Below, piece after piece: positions 1 through 11,035 of a DNA stretch of 64,000 nt. The position numbers were made by a program, and so were the translations under genes. Source of the DNA: Cepaea nemoralis (taxonomy: Eukaryota; Mollusca; Gastropoda; Stylommatophora; Helicidae); contig JACEFZ010011093.1 in assembly GCA_014155875.1 (NCBI GenBank), positions 41,001-105,000 of the forward strand. Direction: 5' to 3'. Every line of letters starts with the position of its first letter. The stretch's first letter is position 1. The notes under the pieces were generated by a model. The model had not been told where the DNA came from, ran no database searches, and worked only from the letters and a program-made list of their open reading frames with translations.

Positions 1-3000
1 TCCGACCACCCCAATAGGACTTTACATCTACAAGGCCCCACATAAGCCGGGACAGCTGAACTTCCCCTCTCCACTTATGGATTCCTACCCACAGGGGGCT
101 CGGACAAGACACCAGTCATACTAGCAGTCAAAGCCGTGGCTAACAAAACAAAATTTAATTTCTGAATACGTCAACTGAACTAAGAGAGGGATGGCTTAAA
201 AGCCTGGATAGAAGACAGTATTTACATAGCTGCTGAGAACAGCAAGAAGATCTCTGGTTGATCAGTCTTCATCACGGAGCATGTGAATTCAGTTCGTGCT
301 GTCGTCCCGTCGTGGCTAACGACTCACCCGAGGAACCTCCAGTGTAAAGAAACTCCAAGGCGTCGCCCCTTCTGAAGTTGTCTCCCTCCACTGAGTAAGA
401 TCTCAGACTGGTCAGGCGTCTGACAAATGCCTGACTGACACGTTGCCAAAGGTCCTGGTCATCGCTCGATGACATAACTCACAAGTTCCACTCCGCTGAT
501 GACGTCTGGGCTGATCCTAGAATTCTAGATGAACCCACCTGAACAAAAGTACTATAGCACAACACTCGTATCTAAGAGCCTGGTTGCTGTTCGCTTCTAA
601 AGTTAATAGGAAAACTATCTGCAACCTATCACTGGAGCGGTGACTCCATATAACAACACTGGCACAATTGAATGCTCCAACAGGAGAATATAAGAACTCA
701 ACTAACTCACATGTCTCTGTTCTTCACAGTTCGGTAGCTATCTACTACCTTCACACTGACACTACTATGCACAGTTCTGTAGGTATCTACTACCTTCACA
801 TGGACTCTATCATTGTCCACCAACACCTAGGAATGGGGTAGATCCCTACCCACACACGAATGCCACTCCGGTGTTCAAACACATGGCAAATCACTGTTTT
901 AAGTCACCTGACCAAGTTTCGGCTTCAATAAGGTTCACAACTGTAGATTCACACTATAGTTAACATGAAGTTATACAATGTGTCCCATGACGACCCAGCC
1001 GGGCCGGAAACATAATAAACTGGCCATTATCGTGACTGATAAACAGCATTCACTCTCAACACAATAACTGGAATTTCATATCATTGAGAATTCACAAATC
1101 ATTCTTGAGTTCCCGTAGAACTACACCAGTATCTTTGCCGGTGCGACTTCGACGACGCTTCAGTCCTGGACCCTACCTGGATCACTTGACTAAATCCACG
1201 TCGAATTCATAGCGGTGGTCCTAGCTCAGACCCACCGTATCGTTCTATGCTCAATGACTCTGATGCGATGACTCGGGCAGATTCAGACGACCGCTCCCAG
1301 TAATGCCTCAAAACATCTTTAGACTGGCACTGGAGTGAGCTGGTCCCTTTGAGTTTATGGTTGAACTCATGAATCTCCACTAGATATATAACAGATCCTG
1401 AAACATGGCGGTCGGTGTGAGTACCTGGTTACAAGTTAAGACTAACATGCAATTCAACTTTATCTCGTGCCTCAGAGGTATATACATATATCATATATAT
1501 TTTATATGATCATTACCATCATAGATCAACTCTGAACTACAAATTACAGGCATGAGGGTGCAAGAGAAAGCAATAGTACACAAGTATATAGGCAAGTAAC
1601 ACGTCTGGGCACATGCTGGCCCGAAAGCACCAGATTAGACTGTTTGACTCTGTCATGGTATCCTCTACCTGGTGTCCTTTCACTCCTCCACCTCAACTAA
1701 CTAACCGCAATTGTAAAATACACCTACTTCACTTTCGGTGTAGAGATTATCTTCTCTAGGAGGTGCCCAGCCGGACATGTCCTCCTCAATCATACAACTC
1801 AACAAGTAATCAATCCCTTCACCCATGGATCAACTACTTCAACCTAACTCGTTAATGACTATTTTCCATTAATAAATTATAGACACTAGAATTTACTAAC
1901 ATAGCCCTAACAAATTATAAACAAGAATTGTTAATACCTAATTAACAAACTCGAACAAAAGCCACAGCTTTCTCGTCCTGGGATCTCCGTCCCAGAACAG
2001 GTTTGACCTTTATTACTTTGACCTTCCTCCATGACGGTCAAGACTGTGCAGGTCTAGCACAGATATGGTGGCCATCCACCGAGTACTCTTCCCCACAGCT
2101 GCTGTGGCCAAAGAGAACCTTGTTCCAGTGGCAGAGTTAGGCCACGTCGTCCAGTGTCGAGTGGCATCCAGCCCCTCATCCAGTAAATCTCCATCCCCCC
2201 TCAAATGCGGCTTGTTTGGCTTGGACATAACTACCACTTCCTAGTGGTTAAGTTATCCCACCTACAGAGTCAGGGTTATTAGAAGAAAAGAACTGTAGAG
2301 ACAGACAAGGTTCTGTTCGAAGTTCGGCTCATCCTTTGAGCAACGGCCTCGATTAATGAGCGTCGCATCGCTCTCAGTCAGGTAAGTTAATTCAACCCTC
2401 GGTTCCGCACAATCACTTTGGTCGTACACGCAACACAACTAGTCGGTCGGACAGGCCAAATAACCAGTCGGTCGGGCAGACATACGCACGATCGGGCACG
2501 CATAGTCACTCCGGCTGGCGGGCATATAAACAAGTATTGACATCAGAAATCCATAGATAATTCCTATCTACGTCTATCAAGAAAATACAAAACATTTCTA
2601 TAGAAAGGTGGAATAGCACTGGTGCTCCTAACTAAGCAAATACTTACCTTCATCTTCCAATAGAAATATACACACACCTTGCTTCCAGGAATTAAGACAC
2701 ACCACTTCATTAAGGCATACCTTATAGCACTAACTAGCTAAGCAAACACATTACTGGCTAGCTCACACTACTAACTAGTGGCAGAATTCCTCACCATCCG
2801 AAGAATGATTCACTACACAAGATAGATTAACACACTTGATTCAAAGCTGTTGAAATACCTCAAATCTACTTACACATTAGCAGTGATTACATCATCGTAC
2901 ATTATACTAACAATGCATACAATGGTAAGCTCACATCTCTAAATTCTATCACCTACAATAACATTAGATTTCCACAACAAATCAGCTGGGACAAATCTAC

Positions 3001-3785
3001 ACAGGCTTAATGTTTGGCACACACCTGTAGCTATTAGACCTCTGACCTCAACTACTCTTAGCCGATCGATAGCGGCTAATTATTAATGCAGATAGGCGTG
3101 GCTTAACTTCCTAAGCGGCGCAAGTGGTAATTATCGCTGTTTTCAACGTTTACAATTCTATCAACCGCCGGCATTTGATTAAAGGCTAACCGTTAAATAA
3201 ATAAAGTATTACTTCATTACCTTGGACCTGAGAGTCAACTTTCTTGACTGCTGATGTCCCGCACTGGCCGCGAACACAGACATCAATTTTCAGCAGCAAG
3301 TACTGCGTCCGCATTAGACGACGTTTGGAAGACGACTGAAAGCGGAATGCGAAGTGCACCTTCACAATCCCAACTCGGGCGTAGTGAATCCCATGGACCA
3401 CGGATAAATCCTGGGTCACGAGCAATCCACAATCCCGTGTTCCCTGAGGCACTTGTGGGTCCAGCGTGACAACAACATCACGTACACACATTGCCAAGTC
3501 CCTTCGGGAAGCTTCGAGACGTGTCTCGAACTTACCGGACTACTGACGTCACAGACTATTTTCACATGGGATTTCCCTAGTTATGGTCACTATTTCAAGG
3601 GAGACCAACCCTTCGTATTCCGACCAAAGGAATATAATGCAGAGGACAGACGGAATCTAGTATCGTTTCGTCACAATTACAATTAACGTTATGATATTGT
3701 ATGCAGCATTTGTGTGTTTCTTGACTCTGAATGAATGGACATTGGCTAAGAAATGAAGGTGAGTTAGTTACATATTCTTTACATG
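1..3785. other. No recognisable gene; unannotated intergenic or intronic DNA
   Basis: I see no protein family, RNA gene or mobile-element core here. Short open frames at 272-475 (minus), 2013-2237 (minus), 3254-3469 (plus) and 3453-3686 (plus) have no match I recognise. The stretch 3240-3470 is somewhat richer in GC than its flanks and might hold an exon, but no splice pair decides it. A short direct duplication of about 40 bp lies near 725-810, around a motif reading CTATCTACTACCTTCACA. A C/G-rich stretch at 2440-2525 repeats CAGTCGGTCGG-like words. Confidence 0.5.
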
Positions 3786-3789
3786 ACTT

Positions 3790-3942
3790 CGCAGTCAACA
3801 CCAGTATTTGTTGCTGTTGCGATCTCTTGCCAAGTTTACGTTCAGTAGTTTGCCATTGTTTCCTGAACGACAGCTGTGTTTCGAACGCGGGTATGAAGGA
3901 TTACGAACTGTGTCCATAAAACCATTCGCCACGGAACCGGCA
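3790..3942 (-). mobile_element. tRNA-derived SINE (family S1), partial
   Basis: The plus strand reads the reverse complement of a SINE. The body contains CAGTCAACACCAG and AGTAGTTTGCCATTG, and the right end carries a TTTCGAAC word that is a pol III B box on the minus strand. The same body and head recur at 28660-28812, 28845-29102, 43500-43730, 56550-56780 and 56870-57080, which defines the family. Its name in repeat libraries is unknown to me. Confidence 0.65.
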
Positions 3943-4555
3943 AAAAAACAAAGTAAGTACACAAATTAAAACCAGAAACAACCATAATAAACAAGCAACA
4001 GTGCTGACTGTTTGAAGTCAAGAAAAAAGGACGGAATACTTATTGGCAGAATAAAGGGGGAAACCATTTGCTGCTACCTAGCAAACACGAAATAAAGAAG
4101 CATTAAATTATTAACAAATCGCTGGCTGCCTCAAATAGGTTAATTTTCGCGAGCTGGCCCAGGAAGTTTAGTAATGTGTAAATCCATTGAAAGACGGATA
4201 GTGCTAGGGGAGGCAACTCAGGCGCGAGTTAACATTTGACTAACGAATAACTAGATTTTACGGCGAATACTCGACGATTTGCTAATGAACAACTAGAATC
4301 GTTTTACGGCGAATACTCCACGATTTGTCGAAGTGAAAATTGCCCGATGTCGATAATCGACAAAAAATTGGTTCGTGACTAACACGTGGAATAATCGTTA
4401 CTTCTGGATTCTTGATGAGGGTCTTGTGGTGTTTTTTTAATTGTCATAAAATTGACATTTTAAGTTTTGATAAATTGCCATTAATTTACTACTAGCAATG
4501 AACGTCATCACTCTCTGGACAAGATAAATGCTTGGTTTCACCAGATTATGTATCC
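3943..4555. other. No recognisable gene; one short duplication
   Basis: AT-rich sequence. A word reading TTTTACGGCGAATACTC followed by ACGATTTG occurs twice, near 4256 and 4300, so a local duplication of about 45 bp has happened. Nothing else is supported. Confidence 0.45.
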
Positions 4556-4559
4556 CCGT

Positions 4560-4945
4560 ACATATGTTGATAGTTTCTTTATCTCAGTAATATAATGTGA
4601 ATGTTGATAGTTTCTGTATCTCAGTAATACATTGTAATTGTTGATAGTTTCTTTATCTCAGTAATACATTGTGAATGTGGTTGGTTTCTGTATCTCAGTA
4701 ATACATTGTAATTGTTGATAGTTTCTGTATGTCAGTAATACATTGTGAATGTGGTTGGTTTCTGTATCTCAATAAAACATTTTGATTGTTGATAGTTTCT
4801 GCATCTAAGTAATAATGCATTGTGAATGTTGATAGTTTCTTTATCTCAGTAATAAAATGTGAATGTTGATAGTTTCTTTATCTCAGTAATACATTATAAT
4901 TGTTGATAGTTTCTGAATCTCAATAATATATTGTGATTCAATACG
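4560..4945. repeat. Degenerate tandem repeat, about 36-bp unit
   Basis: About ten diverged copies of a unit built on TTGATAGTTTCT, TATCTCAGTAATACA and TTGTGAATG. Each unit contains a pyrimidine-rich stretch ending in CAG. No exon follows the array that I can support, so any splice relevance is speculative. Confidence 0.85.
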
Positions 4946-4984
4946 ATCGTATTTCGAACGCGTACTGATTACGAATACAGAATG

Positions 4985-5270
4985 TAGTATTTAAGAATCG
5001 ATAATCACTGCACTCGGGATATCACCAAACATGCTCCATCTCTTTCACCAAAAGCCATCGAAGAGTTTCCATACTGATTAATCCAGCAGTGATAGACAGT
5101 CCAACTGGTGCTTTTCCTTTACGCTTTGGGCATTATATAGAACCTCTTCTAACCTCTTCCGACTCTCGTCTAACGCTATTTTAACTCTCCTCTGCGGTAT
5201 TCTTTCAAGATATTGATATTCTGTCTTTTAGCGACATTCTCCACTAGATCCCAGTGAGTCTCCACCACAT
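4985..5270 (-). mobile_element. LINE 3' fragment (family with RNase H and AACTC tail), degenerate
   Basis: The reverse complement resembles the 3' end of the RNase H-bearing LINE seen better at 41100-41825. Shared words correspond to the C-terminal coding end and the CAGTGATG-TCG segment just before the AACTC-type tail. It is heavily mutated and 5' truncated. The region is followed by a short AATTG pentanucleotide run at about 5308-5335. Confidence 0.55.
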
Positions 5271-5344
5271 CACCTGTCACATTAAAGTAGCTGTCCAAAA
5301 TAAAGTTGAATTGAATTGAATTGAATTGAATTGAGAGCTTTCAC

Positions 5345-5667
5345 CGCATCACCTGTCACCATAAAGTGGCGGTCCGCCCAGAAAGCCTTCACTACATCAT
5401 CTTTCACCATAAAGTAGCTGTCCGCCCAGAAAGCCTTCACTACATCATCTTTCACCATAAAGTAGCTGTCCGCCCAGAAAGCCTTCTCTACATCACCTGT
5501 CACCTTAAAGTAGCTGCCCACCCAGAAAGCCTTCTCTACATCACCTGTCATCATAAAGTAGCTGTCCGCCCAGAAAGCCTTCTCTGCATCATCTTTTACC
5601 ATAAAGTAGCAGTCCGCCCAGAAAGCCTTGACCACATCACCTTTCACCATAAAGTAGCTGTCCGCCT
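5345..5667. repeat. 48-bp tandem repeat, about 7 copies
   Basis: Units begin ACCATAAAGTAGCTGTCCGC and continue with CCAGAAAGCCTTC and CTACATCA. The spacing is 48 bp (successive starts near 5358, 5406, 5454, 5502, 5550, 5598 and 5646). As 48 is divisible by three, both strands stay open across the array, which explains the repetitive 120-residue frames. I do not regard them as proteins. Confidence 0.9.
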
Positions 5668-6490
5668 AGAGGGGTCGCAGCAGCGAATCTATCGGTCTGT
5701 TCATTGCCCCACATACCTGCATGCCAGTGGCAGAAAATCCACCTAATGCTCGCAATTTCTGTTCTGTCGAGAGGTGATAGCCACTCCACCCGGAACATGC
5801 CACTTTCCAGAATACGAAGCATACTCTGTGAGTACAATTATGTGTTCCAAGTCCGCCGTTGCTATCACGCGGAAAAGTATTGAGTCATTTCTTAGTCCTT
5901 TCCACTACCTTTGCTGCTGGTGGTCATAGAGTAGGCACCAATGGGTTCTTGAACAGATCGGCTCGCTGAACGTGCCGTGAGTTGAGTTGAGTTAAGAACC
6001 GACATCACTGCACTCAGGACATTCCCATACGTGCTCAGTCTCCCTCGTTCAACAGCCAGCGAAGAGTCATACAACTAATCGTTCCCACCGCTATTTGATT
6101 AAAAGTACTCCTGGTCTTCCCTCTCAGTTTTGAGATTCTTCCAGAACCCCTGCCGATCCCCCGCAATCTCATTCTTTCCACATATGGGTTCTCAATCTGT
6201 TCCTCGGCCTTCTCCACCTAGTCCCACAAGCGCACGACCACCTCCCCCTTGTCCATAGGCAAGATACCACCAAGAGGTGCATTCCCTGCTAGCCCATCAG
6301 CCTGTTCATTCCCCCGTACACCCGCATGGCCAGGGCAAAATATCCATACAATTCTCACAATCTGTGTCCTCTGAAGCGACGTGCCGTGAATGCCCACGCA
6401 CTTCTCTGTTGCTGTATAGCAGATCCATCTAAATAGATAAGCACATCGGAATCGTGTGAATGTTTATAGATAAGCGCGTTAAGCTCTGCA
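5668..6490 (-). mobile_element. LINE RNase H and 3' end fragments, two copies, broken
   Basis: The reverse complement encodes the end of an RNase H domain (a WIFCHWHAGMWGNEQTDR stretch near 5690-5780). After an AACTC-type tail at about 5975-5995, a second copy encodes a block including YVERMRLRGIGRGSGR (about 6090-6200) and an RNase H end at about 6280-6400. Both match the better-preserved plus-strand copy at 41100-41825. Stops and frameshifts interrupt them, so they are dead 3' fragments. Confidence 0.75.
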
Positions 6491-6706
6491 TTTACACCAT
6501 CAGGATTCTGCTATCTGCACCTTCCATCATTCGTGACAACTCTGGAAAAGGTGCTACTATATGTAATTGTTTAAAATGTACGAGTAATTAGTCTATTCTT
6601 CTTGCAAGACAAAGAGCACAATTTTCTTATTCTTGCGTTTCACGGATTCTTGCGTTTCTTGTATTTTTGCGTTTCTCATATGCACATTTCCTCTCCGGTG
6701 TTTCAG

Positions 6707-6783
6707 ATGAAGACGATATCAACTTTGCGGATTCAGAAATGGAGCTTGCCTTTCATACAAGAGATGTTTCACAACTATGACAG
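6707..6783 (+). CDS. Candidate upstream KSR exon (A), uncertain
   Basis: A pyrimidine-rich tract ending in TTTCAG precedes position 6707, and AG|GTGTGT follows 6783, so both splice sites look usable. The frame starting at 6707 is open for 25 codons plus two bases (AG). That phase fits exon B at 27714, which begins with one completing base. A second frame gives an acidic peptide (DEDDINFADSEMELAF) that resembles the acidic linker before KSR kinase domains, but it meets TGA just before the donor. Phase agreement alone has a one-in-three chance, so I hold this loosely. Alternatives are an exon of another gene or chance. Confidence 0.25.
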
Positions 6784-6868
6784 GTGTGTACGATTTGTTG
6801 TTTGTTTGCTAAAAATATTATATACATCTGCTTGGTAGTGTTTGGCATTCAAAGAAGACGAGCCTTGT

Positions 6869-6890
6869 GTCGTAACAGCCAAGTGTATCA

Positions 6891-6940
<50 letters not shown>

Positions 6941-6945
6941 GTCCA
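6869..6945. repeat. Single 45-bp-type unit followed by a (GTT)n microsatellite
   Basis: About 6869-6891 carries one partial unit (GTCGTAACAGCCAAGTGTATC) of the satellite that expands at 7391-10010. It runs into about 16 GTT triplets at 6892-6940. The microsatellite abuts the 3' end of a minus-strand LINE, so it is best read as that LINE's simple-repeat tail. Confidence 0.85.
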
Positions 6946-7390
6946 TCAAAAATGATGATGACCATTCATTTCATCCAGTGGGGTTGAAAGTATTGAGTCG
7001 TGAGTTCTAAGATGGCTGATAAGGTCTATTTTGGCTCGAAATGTTCTTTGACAAAGTGGACAAAGAATGTTTGACGTTCCAGGAGGAGGATCTCCTGCAG
7101 TGGTCCAGTCTTTTCTTCATAGCTGTTGCAGTCCTGGTTGCTTCACAAGTGATTGCACCCGTGCGTAATGATGCACGCCACGAATTACGGTCTTTAGCAG
7201 CAGTCTCCCAGGTGTCAAGATGAATTCGAAAAGCTTTGAGTGAGATTTTCAGAGTGTCTTTAAAGCGTTTCCTCTGGCCGCTTTGGGAGCGTTTACCACG
7301 GCGCAGCTCGCCGTAAAAAAATTGTTTAGGGAGCCTGTGATCTGGCATACGAGTTAAGTGACCAGCCCAGCGAATCTGATTTTTCATTAG
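6940..7390 (-). mobile_element. LINE 3' end (family b), RT C-terminal region and 3' UTR
   Basis: The reverse complement encodes the region downstream of the reverse-transcriptase palm: MKNQIRWAGHLTRMPDHRLP, then the conserved GELRRGKRSQ and ETAAKDRNSWR blocks. A 3' UTR with AAAGAACATTTCGAGCC and a terminal ATTCTTGATGGACAAACA-like segment follows. Copies of the same family lie at 24993-25977 and 48186-49425. The copy starts abruptly at the MKNQ codons, exactly where the 45-bp satellite begins, so it is severely 5' truncated. Confidence 0.85.
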
Positions 7391-10010
7391 TCAAGTATAT
7401 CATACACATGAAACAACAGCCATATACCGTAATAGCCAAGTATATCACACACATGAAACAACAGTCATGTATCGTAATAGCCAAGTATATCACACACATG
7501 AAACAACAGTCATGTATCGTAATAGCCAAGTATATCACACACGTGAAACAACAGTCATGTATCGTAATAGCCAAGTATATCACACACATGAAACAACAGT
7601 CATGTATCGTAATAGCCAAGTATATCACACACATGAAACAACAGTCATGTATCGTAATAGCCAAGTATATCACACACATGAAACAACAGTCATGTATCGT
7701 AATAGCCAAGTATATCACACACGTGAAACAACAGCCATGTATCGTAATAGCCAAGTATATCACACACATGAAACAACAGTCATGTATCGTAATAGCCAAG
7801 TATATCACACACGTGAAACAACAGTCATGTATCGTAATAGCCAAGCATATCACACACATGAAACAACAGTCATGTATCGTAATAGCCAAGTATATCACAC
7901 ACGTGAAACAACAGTCATGTATCGTAATAGCCAAGTATATCACACACGTGAAACAACAGTCATGTATCGTAATAGCCAAGTATATCACACACGTGAAACA
8001 ACAGCCATGTATCGTAATAGCCAAGTATATCACACACATGAAACAACAGTCATGTATCGTAATAGCCAAGTATATCACACACGTGAAACAACAGTCATGT
8101 ATCGTAATAGCCAAGCATATCACACACATGAAACAACAGTCATGTATCGTAATAGCCAAGTATATCACACACATGAAACAACAGTCATGTATCGTAATAG
8201 CCAAGTATATCACACACATGAAACAACAGTCATGTATCGTAATAGCCAAGTATATCACACACGTGAAACAACAGTCATGTATCGTAATAGCCAAGTATAT
8301 CACACACATGAAACAACAGTCATGTATCGTAATAGCCAAGTATATCACACACATGAAACAACAGTCATGTATCGTAATAGCCAAGTATATCACACACGTG
8401 AAACAACAGTCATGTATCGTAATAGCCAAGTATATCACACACGTGAAACAACAGTCATGTATCGTAATAGCCAAGTATATCACACACGTGAAACAACAGT
8501 CATGTATCGTAATAGCCAAGAATATCACACACGTGAAACAACAGCCATATATCGTAATAGCCAAGTATATCACACACATGAAACAACAGTCATGTATCGT
8601 AATAGCCAAGTATATCACACACATGAAACAACAGTCATGTATCGTAATAGCCAAGTATATCACACACGTGAAACAACAGTCATGTATCGTAATAGCCAAG
8701 TATATCACACACATGAAACAACAGTCATGTATCGTAATAGCCAAGTATATCACACACATGAAACAACAGTCATGTATCGTAATAGCCAAGTATATCACAC
8801 ACGTGAAACAACAGTCATGTATCGTAATAGCCAAGTATATCACACACGTGAAACAACAGTCATGTATCGTAATAGCCAAGTATATCACACACATGAAACA
8901 ACAGTCATGTATCGTAATAGCCAAGTATATCACACACATGAAACAAAAGTCATGTATCGTAATAGCCAAGTATATCACACACGTGAAACAACAGTCATGT
9001 ATCGTAATAGCCAAGTATATCACACACATGAAACAACAGTCATGTATCGTAATAGCCAAGTATATCACACACATGAAACAACAGTCATGTATCGTAATAG
9101 CCAAGTATATCACACACGTGAAACAACAGTCATGTATCGTAATAGCCAAGTATATCAACACATGAAACAAAAGTCATGTATCGTAATAGCCAAGTATATC
9201 ACACACGTGAAACAACAGTCATGTATCGTAATAGCCAAGTATATCACACACATGAAACAACAGTCATGTATCGTAATAGCCAAGTATATCACACACATGA
9301 AACAACAGTCATGTATCGTAATAGCCAAGTATATCACACACGTGAAACAACAGTCATGTATCGTAATAGCCAAGTATATCACACACGTGAAACAACAGTC
9401 ATGTATCGTAATAGCCAAGTATATCACACACGTGAAACAACAGTCATGTATCGTAATAGCCAAGAATATCACACACGTGAAACAACAGCCATATATCGTA
9501 ATAGCCAAGTATATCACACACGTGAAACAACAGCCATGTATCGTAATAGCCAAGTATATCACACACATGAAACAACAGTCATGTATCGTAATAGCCAAGT
9601 ATATCACACACGTGAAACAACAGTCATGTATCGTAATAGCCAAGCATATCACACACATGAAACAACAGTCATGTATCGTAATAGCCAAGTATATCACACA
9701 CGTGAAACAACAGTCATGTATCGTAATAGCCAAGTATATCACACACGTGAAACAACAGTCATGTATCGTAATAGCCAAGTATATCACACACGTGAAACAA
9801 CAGCCATGTATCGTAATAGCCAAGTATATCACACACATGAAACAACAGTCATGTATCGTAATAGCCAAGTATATCACACACGTGAAACAACAGTCATGTA
9901 TCGTAATAGCCAAGCATATCACACACATGAAACAACAGTCATGTATCGTAATAGCCAAGTATATCACACACATGAAACAACAGCCATGTATCACAATGGA
10001 CACGTATATC
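7391..10010. repeat. 45-bp satellite, about 58 copies
   Basis: The unit runs GAAACAACAGTCATGTATCG, TAATAGCCAAGTATATCACA, CACAT. Copies differ at a few fixed positions: CACATG or CACGTG, AGTCATG or AGCCATG, and CAAGTATAT, CAAGCATAT or CAAGAATAT. One base is missing near 9157, which shifts frame. Because 45 is divisible by three and the unit lacks stops in several frames, long frames of 285 to 872 codons appear on both strands. They are artefacts. The final unit decays at 9985-10010. Confidence 0.97.
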
Positions 10011-10265
10011 AATTATACTGTACCCAGAAAGATGGGGTTGGTTGCTTTGAGGGTACACTTAAGAACTAGGGTTTCTCCTGATTAAGACAAGGGTGTACAC
10101 GATCTGCCGACCCCCAGGTTCCAGAGCTATGCATCCACTCACTCACTCTACTTATGGACCTTCTCATAAGTGCCATTCTCTAAAAGACAAAACTAAACAC
10201 TTATAAAGTCAATTTTAAATTAAACAATGTAATGTATCATTTAATAGGGCAGGACTGGTATAGAT
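10011..10265. other. No recognisable feature
   Basis: Short unique-looking stretch between the 45-bp satellite and a LINE 3' end. No open frame or repeat worth naming is visible. Confidence 0.5.
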
Positions 10266-10289
10266 GAAGAACGAGGGTATAGTGCTAAA

Positions 10290-11035
10290 CAATCAATCAT
10301 GTGCCATGCCGGAAAGCGTGGGCGGTCATGACTCGCCATTTCACTCGATCACCAGAGTCGTGGATTAGCTCAGTGTTCCTGTCTCGTCCATGCCACGTGG
10401 CCAAGCCATTAAGGTATTTTCCGCTCGGTCTTCCTCTTGGTCTGTTTCCTTCGATCTTGCCAGTTGTCACTAAGTTCTCCAATCCATTTCCTCTCATAAC
10501 ATGTCCAAACATGCTCGACTGTCTACGTCTAGTTTCTCTAATCAATTTACGAGTTTCATTTGACTCCTGTAGTACTTGGTCATTGGTTTTTCTATCTTTC
10601 CATGGTATTCTTTGCATTTTCCTCAGAAACCACATTTCTGCAGCCATCAGATGTTTTTCAGCTTGACTGCACATTGTCCAAGTTTCACATCCATACAAAA
10701 GAACAGGCTCTATGTATCCCCTCAACACTCTTTTTCTCGCTTCAGTTGACATCTTTTTATTGATCAGAATGTTTTTCATCTGGCTAAAGGCTACTTTCGC
10801 CATGGCGATTCTTGTTCTAATCTCTTCAAGGCATCTCCCATCAGATGTTATGACTGTTCCGAGATAATTGTATCGATTCCCTTGTTGAAGAATATTCCCA
10901 TTTACTTGTATATTACATTGTGATACTTCTTTCTTCCTAGTGACGACCATAACCTGTGTCTTTTTACAATTTAATTATAACGCCAGCTGCTCATTGTGTA
11001 CATCAACCGATTCTACTAATTGTTGCAGAAGTGCT
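10290..11035 (-). mobile_element. LINE 3' fragment (family c), RT C-terminal region
   Basis: The reverse complement encodes the end of a LINE reverse transcriptase and downstream domain. It begins near a stop at about 10975 with MVVTRKKEVSQCNIQVNGN, then YNYLGTVITSDGR, LYGCETWTMCSQAEKH, FGHVMR and GNRPRGRPSGKYL, ending in HAFRHGT at 10297. The 3' end reads GGCACATGATTGATTG, giving a TGAT-type simple tail. Sister copies are at 17309-18027 (+), 39648-40393 (-) and 58330-58690 (+). The catalytic palm is absent, so the copy is 5' truncated and dead. Confidence 0.88.

Noticed and set aside
272..475. 67-codon minus-strand frame with a Ser/Gly-rich end
   Set aside because: No motif or splice context; length is within chance for this composition.
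7326..10085. Open frames of 614, 585, 872, 297 and 285 codons on both strands
   Set aside because: Consequence of a 45-bp unit without stops in several frames. Simultaneous long frames on both strands argue against coding.
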